Assembly: GCA_014378195.1 (NCBI GenBank)
Contig: JACMOC010000001.1
Location: forward strand, 24,435-88,434
Direction: 5' to 3'
Source of the DNA: Oligoflexus sp.
Lineage (GTDB): Bacteria; Bdellovibrionota_B; Oligoflexia; Oligoflexales; Oligoflexaceae
Length of the DNA: 64,000 nucleotides
Below the pieces are notes generated by a model, which worked only from the letters and a program-made list of their open reading frames with translations, was not told the origin of the DNA and did not search any database. The first letter of the stretch is position 1; each line of letters opens with the position of its first letter. Below, piece by piece: positions 53,564-62,955 of the stretch. Position numbers and translations under genes: made by a program.

Positions 53564-53863
53564 ATGAGTAAATTTGAAGACACAATTTTGGAAATCGATA
53601 CGCTCAACAAAAATCTCATGTTCAAAAAGCGAGGCGGCGGCACGATTACGCCGGAGGAATTCGTAAGCCTGAAAGAAATGGTGAGGCGTTTGAATGAGGA
53701 ATCGAAGGGCGTGGAAATACCCGAAATCGGTCGTCTTATCCAGCTTTACGATCTTGGGCTCGGTGTGCGTTACCTCGAACCCAACTACGATCGCTTGAAT
53801 GCCGCCTTTGCCTGGATGGAAGCCAATGAAGGTCCTGACGGTGATGACGAGGATGATTTTTAA
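53564..53863 (+). CDS. Small hypothetical protein in M48 unit
   Basis: A 99-residue cytoplasmic protein, helical with an acidic Asp/Glu tail (GDDEDDF), seven bases after the metalloprotease gene with GAGAG ahead of ATG. Probably co-transcribed. No family is recognised. The stop adjoins the HemF-like gene on the other strand. Confidence 0.65.
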   Translation: MSKFEDTILEIDTLNKNLMFKKRGGGTITPEEFVSLKEMVRRLNEESKGVEIPEIGRLIQLYDLGLGVRYLEPNYDRLNAAFAWMEANEGPDGDDEDDF

Positions 53864-54910
53864 TTAGACCGACTTATGATTGTCCTGGGTCGGTGGAATG
53901 CGATCGCCTCGAGCCAGGAGTTCCAAAGCCTCCGGATGGTTTTTATAAAACAGCCTCGAAACATCCGCTATTTTCACCTTCGCCTCGTCATCCACAAGCG
54001 CAATACGATCGCCGTTCAAGACGTTGATGAGTTCTTGCAGAAGCTTGGCTTGCACCGAAGGAAGCCGCGTGACCCAACTCTGCAGAAGTACTTTATCTAC
54101 TTCCGCTGGCAAGGATGCAAGTATACCCGTATCGTTTTCGTTATGAACCAAAAGCCCCGATGTCGTACCCCGATCAAGAGTCAGTACTTGCAAGAAATAA
54201 AGGCTGTGATAGGCCAGCTGATCGTCACGATAGCGACCTTCAAAGAGAGGATGTTTCGTAAGCGAATCCGCGACGATCTGAATATAGACATCAATGATCG
54301 CATGACCGAATCGCTTGGCTAACTCACGGTCATGCACGGGATCCTGGCTGCCGTATTCTTCCAAATAAAAGTGCGCGGTCCCGCGATGACGACCAAGCGC
54401 GGGGATATAAAAATAGCGCTCCCCTTGGGCCTTGCCTTCTTCCCAAAGAGCATCGACCGTTTCTCGCATTGTTTTTTCAAACAAAGCGGTTTGCGCTTCA
54501 TCCGGCATGCTGGGATTAAGGTCCGCCATGATCCGCCAGTAACCGCTCCCGTTCTTCATTTCCGTCCAGCTGATATGCATATGCATGGAAGGCGCAAACG
54601 GGTTTTTAGGGTGTACGATTGTTGAGAGAGCGGTGGCCGACCCGAGCTTTTTGCTAGGATCACTTTCGTACTGCACTTGAGAAATATTCACTGACGCGCG
54701 ATTGAAGAGTGTGTCTTCCTTCGCGGTGAATCGATTGCCTCCCCCAAAATCTCCTTGAGCCCTTAACCAATCGACGCTATAAAATTGCGAAGAATGGGCA
54801 GCAGCAGGATGCTGCAACTCATCAAGGCGAGAGACGAAATAAGCCTGTAGTCCTTTAACAAGATCATAAGCAAGCCGAGCTGCGTTCGACTGGGCGAGAA
54901 CTAGACTCAT
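53864..54910 (-). CDS. hemF: Divergent HemF-type coproporphyrinogen III oxidase
   Basis: A 348-residue protein preceded by AGGAGACG. Despite low similarity the order of HemF motifs is kept: GDFGGGNRF, FNRASVNISQVQY, HPKNPFAPSMHMHISW, GYWRIMADLNPS, and ERYFYIPALGRHRGTAHFYLEEY, which correspond to VNFSHV, NPYVPTSHAN, FGGGFDLTP and the FYLKHRxExRGIGG region. HemF oxidatively decarboxylates coproporphyrinogen III to protoporphyrinogen IX in haem synthesis, using oxygen. The C-terminal 100 residues extend beyond the usual E. coli length. The gene stands apart from other haem genes, so the assignment rests on motifs. Confidence 0.72.
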   Translation of the reverse strand: MSLVLAQSNAARLAYDLVKGLQAYFVSRLDELQHPAAAHSSQFYSVDWLRAQGDFGGGNRFTAKEDTLFNRASVNISQVQYESDPSKKLGSATALSTIVHPKNPFAPSMHMHISWTEMKNGSGYWRIMADLNPSMPDEAQTALFEKTMRETVDALWEEGKAQGERYFYIPALGRHRGTAHFYLEEYGSQDPVHDRELAKRFGHAIIDVYIQIVADSLTKHPLFEGRYRDDQLAYHSLYFLQVLTLDRGTTSGLLVHNENDTGILASLPAEVDKVLLQSWVTRLPSVQAKLLQELINVLNGDRIALVDDEAKVKIADVSRLFYKNHPEALELLARGDRIPPTQDNHKSV

Positions 54911-55103
54911 GGGTCGTCTCCTGAATCATAAAAGATGATTTTACGCGAACAGACTCACTTGCCAACGTGTCTTTTTGGCATTTAATGGAAGAGAAGCATA
55001 ATTTTTCGTGTTATGAATAAGGCATGAAAAATGCATACGTTCACAAGGGATTTAAGGTCCGTAGATACGCGATCGTCGGCTTTCACATTTAGAGGATATG
55101 ACT

Positions 55104-55346
55104 ATGCTAAGAACTATTTTGACACCAGTCCTAGTAAGCACTTTGGCCTTTGCAGCTGTTGGTTGCACAAAAACGAAACAAGAAGCCCGCAAAGAAGGGG
55201 CTGCTGAAGTCCATGAAGCACAAAAAGACGTTGTTGATGAGAAAAAAGATGTCATTGATGCTCAGAAAGACGTGCAAAAAGCGGAACAGGATGTAGAAAA
55301 AGCTAAATTTGATGCTGCGAAAAAAGTAGACGAAGCTAAACCATAA
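55104..55346 (+). CDS. Small coiled-coil lipoprotein
   Basis: An 80-residue lipoprotein (lipobox AVGC); the second ATG is preferred because AGAGG lies nine bases upstream. The mature part is one Lys/Asp/Glu/Ala-rich helix with near-heptad repeats of QKDV and EKKDV. This resembles Lpp-like or alanine-rich small lipoproteins. It is probably an envelope structural component. A terminator follows. Confidence 0.75.
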   Translation: MLRTILTPVLVSTLAFAAVGCTKTKQEARKEGAAEVHEAQKDVVDEKKDVIDAQKDVQKAEQDVEKAKFDAAKKVDEAKP

Positions 55347-55370
55347 TCTCTCTTTTGATTCAGACCTATT

Positions 55371-55408
55371 GCGGCGGCACTCCTTCGAGCGCCGCTGCTT
55401 TATTTTTT
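55371..55408 (+). terminator. Rho-independent terminator
   Basis: Stem GCGGCG / CGCCGC with a loop of about a dozen bases, followed by a T-rich tract. It closes the small lipoprotein gene. Confidence 0.75.
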
Positions 55409-55412
55409 GTCG

Positions 55413-56339
55413 TCAAAGCCCTTGGTCGAGTTCGGCCAAAGACTTGGCTAGTTGAGCTCCGATTCGTGCATTATTTTTCACCAGCGCTATGTTGGCGACG
55501 AGGCTTTTGCCACCCGTGCGTTCCACGATGTTTTTGAGGAGAAAAGGCGTGATATTTTTGCCCGAAATTCCCGCACTATCGGCCGCTGCGAGGGCATCTT
55601 TGATGACAGAATTTATCATGTCCGCGTCAAGAGCATCCTCTTCTGGAATCGGATTCGCCAGAACCACTCCACCTTTGAGATTCATCTCATGTTTTATTTT
55701 GATAAGACGGGCAACGCTTTCGAGATCGTCATATGCGCGCAAGACCTGACAACCGCTGGATCGCGTGAAAAATGAGGGAAATTCTGCTGTTTTATAACCA
55801 ATAACAGGCACACCTGCGGTCTCAAGGACTTCGAGCGTTTTGGGTATATCAAGTATCGATTTCACCCCAGCACACACAACGGCAACGTTGGTCTGCATCA
55901 GCTCCGTGAGGTCTGCGGAGATATCCCAACTCTCAGCGACGCCACGATGCACGCCCCCTAGCCCCCCGGTAACAAACACCTTAATTCCAGCCCATTCTGC
56001 GGCTATCATCGTCCCGGCAACCGTCGTTGCCCCGTCTTTGCCTTCCGCTACAATGAGAGGGAAGTCACGACGCGAAACTTTCTCGACATTTCGGTTTTGA
56101 GCAAAATTCTCAAGATCACTGGCACTCAAACCGATTTTGATGCGGCCTTTGATGATGCCTATCGTCGCCGGTACGGCTCCCTCTGCCCGAATGATATCTT
56201 CCACTTCGCGGGCCATGGCAAGGTTCTGCGGGTAGGGCATGCCGTGCGAAATAATAGTAGATTCAAGGGCAACCACTGGTCTTCCGGAGGCCAGGGCAGC
56301 GGCCACTTCGGGATGAATATCAAGAAACTTCTGCATCAT
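55413..56339 (-). CDS. psuG: Pseudouridine-5'-phosphate glycosidase
   Basis: A 308-residue enzyme with the family signature [16 protein letters not shown] (Glu-26), [22 protein letters not shown] with the catalytic Lys, and [14 protein letters not shown] near the end. PsuG splits pseudouridine 5'-phosphate into uracil and ribose 5-phosphate via a Schiff-base lysine. Neither the kinase (psuK) nor a pseudouridine transporter gene adjoins it. It follows the FMN-dependent glutamate synthase-like gene with a gap of 42 bases. It would let RNA-derived pseudouridine be used as a carbon source. Confidence 0.95.
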   Translation of the reverse strand: MMQKFLDIHPEVAAALASGRPVVALESTIISHGMPYPQNLAMAREVEDIIRAEGAVPATIGIIKGRIKIGLSASDLENFAQNRNVEKVSRRDFPLIVAEGKDGATTVAGTMIAAEWAGIKVFVTGGLGGVHRGVAESWDISADLTELMQTNVAVVCAGVKSILDIPKTLEVLETAGVPVIGYKTAEFPSFFTRSSGCQVLRAYDDLESVARLIKIKHEMNLKGGVVLANPIPEEDALDADMINSVIKDALAAADSAGISGKNITPFLLKNIVERTGGKSLVANIALVKNNARIGAQLAKSLAELDQGL

Positions 56340-56381
56340 TATGTCCTCGCGAAATACCGATTGAGCGGGGACACTTTCATA

Positions 56382-57980
56382 TCATTCACCCAAGCTTTGC
56401 GCCAGAAAACTATCGGCACTTGCTCGCTCGAGCGCTTTGACGAAACTCTTGGGGGTAGGCTTGTGCGAAAGAAGGCAACCGTCCTCAATATATTCGAAGA
56501 TTTCCGAGTAATTTTTGGTCTCCGAAGGGCTGATGCGTCGCGCCACATGCCAGGGCCTCAGCTCTTCGGGATGTTCAAGCGCCATTGCGCCCAAAATTGC
56601 AGCCATCGCTTCGAGAGTGGCGCGATGGAAGTTGTGAACCCTTACCGATTTGTCGGCGGGATCAAGGCCGGCCTCGAGATAACGATCGTTGGTTGTGACA
56701 CCTGTGGGGCAGCGGTTAGAATTACAGCGGCGGGCTTGAATACAACCTAAGGCAAACATCATAGCGCGCGCCATGTTCACGTGATCGGCGCCAAGTGCGA
56801 GGCGTTTGATCGCATCGAAGGCCGTGACGATACGCCCGCCTGAGATCAGACTTAATTCTTGCCGAATGCCAAAACCGACCAGCGCATTGTGCGCAAAAAT
56901 AAGCGATTCTGTACCCGGCGCCCCCACATGGTTAGAAAACTCAAGCGGCGCAGCACCAGTTCCACCTTCACCGCCATCAATCACAAAATAGTCAGGAAGG
57001 ATTGCATACTTTTCGATCGCTTTGCAGATCGCTAAAAACTCATGGCGTTTGCCTATGCAGAGTTTGATGCCGATCGGTTTTCCACCCGACAGCTCCCTCA
57101 GCTCCTGCACAAATAAAAGCAGTTCATAAGGCGTGGAAAATGCGTTGTGGCCAGGAGGTGAGATCACGTCTTTCCCAACTTCTACACCACGAATATCGGC
57201 AATTTCCTGATTTACTTTTTCGGCAGGCAGAATGCCGCCATGACCTGGCTTTGCGCCCTGCGATATCTTGATTTCGATCATTTTAACAACGTCGAGGCGA
57301 GCCTTTGGCTCAAACATCTTGGCGTTAAAACGGCCTTCTTTGTCGCGCGCTCCGAAATAAGCCGTTCCCAGTTGCCAGATGATGTCGCCACCTCTTTCGA
57401 GATGATACGGACTAAGTCCACCTTCGCCGGTGTTTTGGGCGAAATTGCCGAGACGCGCGCCCTCGTTGATCGCTTGCACTGCATTTTTGCCAAGCGAACC
57501 ATAACTCATGGCACTCACGTTGAGTATGCTTGCGCTGTAGGGCTTCAAACACTGAACACTGCCTATCGCGCTACGCAGGACTTGTGGCTTCACGTGTTTT
57601 GGAAGGATCGAATGACTAACCCATTCATATCCGGGCGCATAGACATCGATGATAGTGCCGAAGGGGGTGGTATCAAGTTCGTTTTTGGACCGTGCATATA
57701 CAATCGAGCGCTCCTCACGGTTGAAAGGGCGTCCATCCGTATCGGATTCGATGAAATATTGGTTGAGTTCGGGTCTTAGGCTTTCCAAAAGGTAACGAAG
57801 TCGGCCAAATAAAGGGAAGTTCCGGCGAATGGTATGGCGCTTCTGAAAGTAGTCGTAAAATCCCATCGCGTAAAAGAGGCTATAAATCGCCAAAAACCAT
57901 TCGGCTCTTGGAAAATAGATGGCAAACACTATCAACACGGCCAGACCTAGATTCGCAATCACCAGAAACTCTTTACGCAT
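56382..57980 (-). CDS. FMN-dependent glutamate synthase-like protein
   Basis: A 532-residue protein with two N-terminal membrane-spanning helices (LAVLIVFAIYFPRAEWFLAIYSLFYAMGF), then the GltB FMN/iron-sulfur domain: NTGEGGLSPYH, KISQGAKPGHGG, DGGEGGTGAAPL, FGIRQELSLISGG, and CIQARRCNSNRCPTG, whose three cysteines fit a [3Fe-4S] cluster. Stand-alone GltB-domain proteins of this kind lack the glutaminase domain and have uncertain function; a redox role is more likely than glutamate synthesis. AGGAGG precedes the ATG. Confidence 0.9.
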   Translation of the reverse strand: MRKEFLVIANLGLAVLIVFAIYFPRAEWFLAIYSLFYAMGFYDYFQKRHTIRRNFPLFGRLRYLLESLRPELNQYFIESDTDGRPFNREERSIVYARSKNELDTTPFGTIIDVYAPGYEWVSHSILPKHVKPQVLRSAIGSVQCLKPYSASILNVSAMSYGSLGKNAVQAINEGARLGNFAQNTGEGGLSPYHLERGGDIIWQLGTAYFGARDKEGRFNAKMFEPKARLDVVKMIEIKISQGAKPGHGGILPAEKVNQEIADIRGVEVGKDVISPPGHNAFSTPYELLLFVQELRELSGGKPIGIKLCIGKRHEFLAICKAIEKYAILPDYFVIDGGEGGTGAAPLEFSNHVGAPGTESLIFAHNALVGFGIRQELSLISGGRIVTAFDAIKRLALGADHVNMARAMMFALGCIQARRCNSNRCPTGVTTNDRYLEAGLDPADKSVRVHNFHRATLEAMAAILGAMALEHPEELRPWHVARRISPSETKNYSEIFEYIEDGCLLSHKPTPKSFVKALERASADSFLAQSLGE

Positions 57981-58103
57981 AGGCTACCTCCTATGACGAT
58001 TGTCGTCTTCTCGAGCCTAATTACAACCTGGAATATCCGTCGCCTTCGGCCAGAGAGCAACAAATGCATGAAATGGAGCCCTTTTCTAGGGCGACGTTTT
58101 ATA

Positions 58104-58922
58104 TCACCTTTCCAATTTTATTTTTTCCGCACGCTCGAGAAGACGAAAAAAGAGCGAAAGAGGTAAAAGACCTTTCAGGAGACGGACGCTGTAAGCCTCC
58201 GGATCAGGCATTATCATAAACCTCTTTTTTTCGGCCTGACGGTGAATAACGACAGCAATCATTTCTGCGGATAATTTTGCCTCGGTAACAAGTTTTAAAG
58301 CCTGGCTTCTGGCAACTGCGTCCTGGGTTCGGAGGCTTTCGATTAAATGGGTGCGAAAGAAGGTAGGACAGACGACAGAGACATGAATATGATCTGCCTT
58401 GAGTTCAAGAACCAGGGTTTCCGAGACGGCAATAACAGCTGCCTTAGTTGCATTGTAGGCGGCCATACGGGGCAGATGAGCAAACCCAGCCGCCGAAGCA
58501 ATATTTATGAACTGACCATGACCCTGAGCCCGAAAAAGCGGCGTAAAAACTTTACAGCCGCGCACCACGCCGAGCAGGTTGATATTAAGTATCCATTCCC
58601 AATCCACTAAAGGCTGCTCAGCAAGAGCACCTGCGGCCACCACGCCAGCGTTATTTACAACGGTGTCTACGCCACCCCAATTCGACTTAAGCCATTCAGA
58701 AACTGCCTGCAGATCTTCAAGCAAGGTAACGTCGCAACGCCGAAACTCCACTCTCTGGTTAGGATGAAGCGTTTTAAGATCGCGCGCTGTAGCCACGCCT
58801 CGTTTCTCGTTCACATCACCAATATAGACATCCCATCCGGCTTTGGCATACGTAAAGGCTAAGGCCCGGCCAAGACCCGATGCGCCCCCGGTAATAAAAA
58901 TTCTTTTTCGTGTTTGTGTCAC
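58104..58922 (-). CDS. Short-chain dehydrogenase/reductase
   Basis: A 272-residue NAD(P)-dependent oxidoreductase. Signature TGGASGLGRA for the cofactor, NNAGV, Ser-143 in NIASAAG and YNATK (Tyr-156, Lys-160). A hydrophobic C-terminal segment (LLKGLLPLSLFFRLL) suggests membrane association. Start is GTG with a weak ribosome site, 25 bases after the stop of the truncated flavin monooxygenase gene. In other bacteria SDR and BVMO-like genes of this type are often adjacent. Confidence 0.9.
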   Translation of the reverse strand: MTQTRKRIFITGGASGLGRALAFTYAKAGWDVYIGDVNEKRGVATARDLKTLHPNQRVEFRRCDVTLLEDLQAVSEWLKSNWGGVDTVVNNAGVVAAGALAEQPLVDWEWILNINLLGVVRGCKVFTPLFRAQGHGQFINIASAAGFAHLPRMAAYNATKAAVIAVSETLVLELKADHIHVSVVCPTFFRTHLIESLRTQDAVARSQALKLVTEAKLSAEMIAVVIHRQAEKKRFMIMPDPEAYSVRLLKGLLPLSLFFRLLERAEKIKLER

Positions 58923-58947
58923 GGAGCTACTTTCTGCGACTGCAGTG

Positions 58948-59775
58948 TCAAAGGTATAATCGGTCGACAGGGAAGTCGAAAGACCTCTCTTGAAAGAGCC
59001 AACAGAATAAGGCCAGAGCGTAAAGTTGCGGCCTTTGGCATCGAGATACCAACTGAGACAGCCGCATTTTCAGCAGGCGCGGGAACAAGGTCAGATTACG
59101 CTTGAGTGCGTCGCTCAAGACCTTATCTCCGCGCGGCAGAACCCAAGCTGGAGTTTTTTGAAAGACCGTAAGCGTCGCCGCTTGTTTTTGCACCTTCGGA
59201 ATAAATTGAACCGCCGAAGCTCCTGTTCCTAAAACCGCAACGCGTTTCCCCGAGAGATCGATCGAATGATCCCACACCGACGAATGAAACGAACGGCCCT
59301 TGAACTGATCAAAATGAGGAATGTCCGGAATGAGAGCTTTTGAAAAAGCCCCGCTGGCGTTGATGATCATCTGGACCTTGATCGGCCCTCCCGAACAAAA
59401 GATCGTCCATACCTTTTCGGTCTCGCTCCATACGGCCTGGAGAAGTTCGGCCCCAAACCATACATGAGGCATCACCCCAAAGGTTTCGGCTGTTTGTTTC
59501 AGGTAAGCCCAGATTTCGCCCTGATCGGCATATTGATGCGTCCACTGGGGATTGGGCGCGAAAGAGAAGGAATAAAGGTGGGATTCGACATCGCATGCGC
59601 AGCCCGGATAAGTATTATCGCGCCACACGCCGCCCACATCAGACGATTTTTCGAGGACTACGAAATCATCAATGCCAGATTGCTTGAGACGAATGGCCAT
59701 CCCGATTCCGCCGAATCCACTGCCGATAATCGCCAGCCGGAACGTTTTGAGATTTTCGTCACGACTCGCGCTCAT
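58948..59775 (-). CDS. Truncated flavin-containing (BVMO-like) monooxygenase
   Basis: Only 275 residues remain of a family usually near 500. The N-terminal part is normal: GSGFGGIGMAIRL (FAD), GGVWRDNTYPGCACDVESHLYS (Baeyer-Villiger/FMO region), WDHSIDLSGKRVAVLGTGASAVQ (second dinucleotide site) and FQKTPAWVLPRGD. The protein stops right after LLKMRLSQLVSRCQRPQ with a short unrelated tail, 25 bases before the SDR start. The C-terminal half is lost. It is unlikely to be active, though the open frame may still be translated. Confidence 0.8.
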   Translation of the reverse strand: MSASRDENLKTFRLAIIGSGFGGIGMAIRLKQSGIDDFVVLEKSSDVGGVWRDNTYPGCACDVESHLYSFSFAPNPQWTHQYADQGEIWAYLKQTAETFGVMPHVWFGAELLQAVWSETEKVWTIFCSGGPIKVQMIINASGAFSKALIPDIPHFDQFKGRSFHSSVWDHSIDLSGKRVAVLGTGASAVQFIPKVQKQAATLTVFQKTPAWVLPRGDKVLSDALKRNLTLFPRLLKMRLSQLVSRCQRPQLYALALFCWLFQERSFDFPVDRLYL

Positions 59776-59805
59776 AATCAGGCTCCAACAGATCTTATAA
59801 ACCTA

Positions 59806-60315
59806 TCAGCTACGGCTCAACTCGCTGCGTAGCTGCATATTTGTATCAGTCAATCGATCGGCCAGAATGCGAGCAAGATTTCTGCAAACCCCATAGCCGA
59901 GGGACGGATGTTCATCGAAAAGTTTGAGCACATCCACGCTGTTGGCTGAGACTAAAACCACGTCGTTCACCGCACGGGCCGTCGCTGAACGCCTTGCTTC
60001 GCGCAAGAGCACGAATTCACCGACCGAATCGCCGGGCTTCAGACGGGCCAAAGATGAATTCGCCTGTTTGCCGACCACAGGTATCTCAACTTCGACGATA
60101 CCGCTTACGATGATGTAAAAATCCTTGCTCTGCGCATCGTGTTTGATGAAATGCGTCCCGACCGGCACGGGAAGCAATTTAAAAGCCTCCGCAAGCTTTT
60201 TGATTTGGGCCGGATCAAGGCCTTCACAGATTTTGGCCCGCTCAAGCGCGGTGATGATCGACTCGGCGGACGATGGCGTGGTTGGTGTGGACACAGATGC
60301 CTCCTGCAAATTCAT
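59806..60315 (-). CDS. Cyclic-nucleotide-binding domain protein
   Basis: A 169-residue protein consisting of one cNMP-binding domain: GLDPAQIKKLAEAFKLL, FIKHDAQSKDFYIIVSGIVEVEI and the phosphate-binding cassette GDSVGEFVLLREARRSATARA with the conserved Arg. The C-terminal helices end ILADRLTDTNMQL without a helix-turn-helix, so it is probably a signal-receiving partner rather than a DNA-binding regulator. It lies 30 bases upstream of the flavin monooxygenase gene, on the same strand. Confidence 0.88.
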   Translation of the reverse strand: MNLQEASVSTPTTPSSAESIITALERAKICEGLDPAQIKKLAEAFKLLPVPVGTHFIKHDAQSKDFYIIVSGIVEVEIPVVGKQANSSLARLKPGDSVGEFVLLREARRSATARAVNDVVLVSANSVDVLKLFDEHPSLGYGVCRNLARILADRLTDTNMQLRSELSRS

Positions 60316-60358
60316 TACCGTGGACCCTTAGATGCTACCAAATCTTTGCGTTTTCGTC

Positions 60359-61183
60359 TCACGCTAGCGATATAAATAAACGATCCCGGTCTTCCTGTCG
60401 AATCATCGATGAATCGATCCCCTTTTTTTGCAACACGGACCGCAGCGTACTGGCTTCATAACGAAAAAAAGATTTGAGGTTTTTCAAATGCTCCTGGATC
60501 TCGCTGGCCAATTGCCGAGCGTCGGGTTTTTCCAGAAGTTCGACGAACAAGCGTTCGAGGCACGCCAGCGATTCGCCTCTGAAAAAAGCCTGCAGGTCAT
60601 CTTTCCATACACTGTCCACCTGACGAAAACATATAATGCGTGTGTAGGGAATATCACCGTATTGCTTGCGCTCGGCAGGGGTATGGTGCCCGATGAAAGC
60701 CATGATATAGGATAAAGCCTCAAAGGCCTCACGGACGACCAGACGGGATCGATAAGCCCCAAAAAGATGGAACTGGAATGAGGTAAGGATATCAGGGGAT
60801 GTCGTGTAACAAAGCGCGAGCTCCTTGGGACGTTGGGCCTCCCACTTAAATCCGAGATAGGGATAAAGGAAGGAAAACGCACCCGAGATGTTCAGTTTCG
60901 GTTTATGCAAAAGGATGAGTTCGTTTTCAAGCAGCAGGGCCTCCGTTTCGGAAGCGCAGATACGAAACTCCAAAGTCACCGCCAGGCGGACGATCGTCCG
61001 CATCTTTCGCGCCGCTTTTTTGCGTGACGCCAAACGATATTGGGATAAGCGGCGTTTAAGGTTTTTCGCTTTGCCAACGTAGATAGCCTGACTTTTGTCA
61101 TCACGGAAAACGTAGATGCCGCTCACCGTGGGGACGGTCGAGAGAAAATCAACTCCCAGTTTTTGGTCAAACTCGAGATTCAT
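60359..61183 (-). CDS. Stand-alone UvrC-like GIY-YIG nuclease
   Basis: A 274-residue protein with an N-terminal GIY-YIG domain (VSGIYVFRDD, IYVGKAKNLKRRLSQY, SETEALLLENELILLHKPKLN) that matches the first nuclease domain of UvrC. A helical C-terminal part of about 170 residues follows, without UvrC's second nuclease or helix-hairpin-helix modules. Cho-type endonucleases in nucleotide excision repair have this layout, and it may incise 3' to a lesion. GGGAGAC precedes the ATG. Confidence 0.85.
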   Translation of the reverse strand: MNLEFDQKLGVDFLSTVPTVSGIYVFRDDKSQAIYVGKAKNLKRRLSQYRLASRKKAARKMRTIVRLAVTLEFRICASETEALLLENELILLHKPKLNISGAFSFLYPYLGFKWEAQRPKELALCYTTSPDILTSFQFHLFGAYRSRLVVREAFEALSYIMAFIGHHTPAERKQYGDIPYTRIICFRQVDSVWKDDLQAFFRGESLACLERLFVELLEKPDARQLASEIQEHLKNLKSFFRYEASTLRSVLQKKGIDSSMIRQEDRDRLFISLA

Positions 61184-61281
61184 AAGTCTCCCGTAAGGTC
61201 TGGGTCAAACAACTCATGGACACTCACATCGCGAGAGGCCTAGAGTAGCGTTAGCAAAGCGCTCCGCCTCGTGAGGTCATC

Positions 61282-62193
61282 ATGACTAACCATAGTGAAT
61301 CAATCCGAGAATTTAAGCGTGCCCGTGACTTTTTGCTCAAACATCGCGATGACTATGAAACCGCCGTGAATGGTTTTAAATGGCCAAGGCTTACCACATT
61401 CAATTGGGCGACGGATTGGTTTGACCCCTACTCCGTTTTGAATAAACGCACGGCCCTTCATATCCTAAGCGACGAAGGCGAGGCAAAACTCACTTTTGAA
61501 GAATTGTCGGATCGCTCGTCTCGCGTCGCCCAGGGATTTCTCAAAGCAGGCCTTATACGCGGCGATCGTGTCCTACTGATGATGGGGAACACTCTCGCTC
61601 TATGGGAATCGATGCTAGCCTGCCAAAAGCTTGGGCTTGTTGTCATACCGACTGCGACTCAAGCCACCACCACTGACTTAGACGATCGCATAGTCCGCGG
61701 GCAAGTGAAAGGAGTTGTGACGGATCGCGCGAATACCGCTAAATTTGAGTCCCTTTTGTCGTTTCGTAGTCTCGTGACGTTTGTTGATCATCCCAATCCT
61801 CCCAAGCCTTGGGTTTCGTTTGACGAGCTGAGATCGGCGGACCACGGCTCTATCCCAGGCGAAACACATGCTAAGGACCCGTTTCTTCTCTATTTCACGT
61901 CGGGCACTACGGCCAAACCTAAACTCGTCCTTCATACGCACGAAAGTTATCCCGTAGGCCACCTTTCCACCATGTATTGGATCGGCATTACGGAAGGTTC
62001 CATACATCAGAACGTGAGTTCGCCCGGCTGGGCAAAACATGCGTGGAGCAGTATGTTCGCGCCTTGGAATGCTGGCGCTACGGTCCTCGTGCACGAATAT
62101 GCGCGTTTTCAGCCGGAAGTTACGCTCAATATTATACGAGACAACAAGGTGAACTCCCTATGTGCGCCGCCGACCGTCTGGCGAATGTTATGA
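61282..62193 (+). CDS. Truncated acyl-CoA synthetase (AMP-binding family)
   Basis: About 303 residues of a family normally near 550. It has LTFEELSDRSSRVAQGFL, GDRVLLMMGN, LLYFTSGTTAKPKLVLHTH (the ATP loop, motif A3) and LCAPPTVWRML, where it stops. The stop sits exactly where ILEDF-LRRCVSAGE would follow in relatives, and a frame just after the stop reads LEDFKA-stop-LRRCV, so a frameshift plus later decay is likely. The adenylation sub-domain that carries the catalytic Lys is lost. A non-functional relic is the best reading. Confidence 0.8.
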   Translation: MTNHSESIREFKRARDFLLKHRDDYETAVNGFKWPRLTTFNWATDWFDPYSVLNKRTALHILSDEGEAKLTFEELSDRSSRVAQGFLKAGLIRGDRVLLMMGNTLALWESMLACQKLGLVVIPTATQATTTDLDDRIVRGQVKGVVTDRANTAKFESLLSFRSLVTFVDHPNPPKPWVSFDELRSADHGSIPGETHAKDPFLLYFTSGTTAKPKLVLHTHESYPVGHLSTMYWIGITEGSIHQNVSSPGWAKHAWSSMFAPWNAGATVLVHEYARFQPEVTLNIIRDNKVNSLCAPPTVWRML

Positions 62194-62595
62194 GTATTGG
62201 CTCGAGGATTTTAAAGCTTAACTTCGCCGTTGCGTGAGACTGGAAGGCGAAGTCCGTATCCGGAAGTTGGCCGTCTTTTTAACAAAATTCAATTTTCTGA
62301 GTAGGACTGCACAAAGCCTTATGGCAAAATGCTAGAATTGTAACGGGAAGCCTTTGATCTAATATGCTGTGTTCATTGACGAAATTCACCGGTGGAAATG
62401 AGGTAGTCGACCGAGATCATTGAGTTATTCTGTACTTATTCGCAACTTCACAAGTTTTTTGGCCGGCCTCGGTCATCGTTCTCTCCTTCGCAGTCGCTCT
62501 CGATCCGTTCTATTCAAACCTGCTGTTCTACTGAAGCGAAACTTGCCACTGTTTGGCGAAATCTATGACGACATACAAGCTGAAAGAGGTTACGA
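62194..62595. other. Region after truncated ligase gene
   Basis: 402 bases with no convincing gene. The first 60 bases may be decayed ligase sequence. A weak hairpin (CTTCGCC ... GGCGAAG) lies near 62222-62248. No RNA gene or promoter pair is clear. Confidence 0.4.
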
Positions 62596-62889
62596 ATGAA
62601 AATTTCCGAAGCTCTTACTTACTTGCAGAAAGTTAAAGAACAAAACGGTGATTTGCGACTGGCTATCACGTTGCCGGGTTGGGCGCTTGGAAAAGGCCAT
62701 CCTGAAGAACTTATGCACGCCTTTGATTACGGGGTATTCGTAATCGATCAGACGCATCGCGATGCGCATGGTAATGAAGAGAAAGAACGCCTGTGTTCGG
62801 TCGGTTTTGTCAATGACAAGCCATCGTACGTAAGGCAAGCCGTCGGCGCTGTGCCGTTGAAACCAGGTTTGAAGCTTGTAAAGGGCTGA
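62596..62889 (+). CDS. Small hypothetical protein
   Basis: A 97-residue cytoplasmic protein preceded by AGAGG. It has a single compact domain (LRLAITLPGWALGKGHPEEL, AFDYGVFVIDQTHRD), no signal peptide, and no family I can name. A strong bidirectional terminator follows. Confidence 0.65.
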   Translation: MKISEALTYLQKVKEQNGDLRLAITLPGWALGKGHPEELMHAFDYGVFVIDQTHRDAHGNEEKERLCSVGFVNDKPSYVRQAVGAVPLKPGLKLVKG

Positions 62890-62915
62890 TGAAGAACCGG
62901 GCGGAGTGTTCGAAG

Positions 62916-62952
62916 AAAAAGCATCGGCATTATGTGTCGATGCTTTTTTTTT
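62916..62952. terminator. Bidirectional terminator
   Basis: Perfect stem AAAAAGCATCG / CGATGCTTTTT with an 11-base loop and T-run on either side. It separates two small convergent genes. Confidence 0.93.
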
Positions 62953-62955
62953 GGC

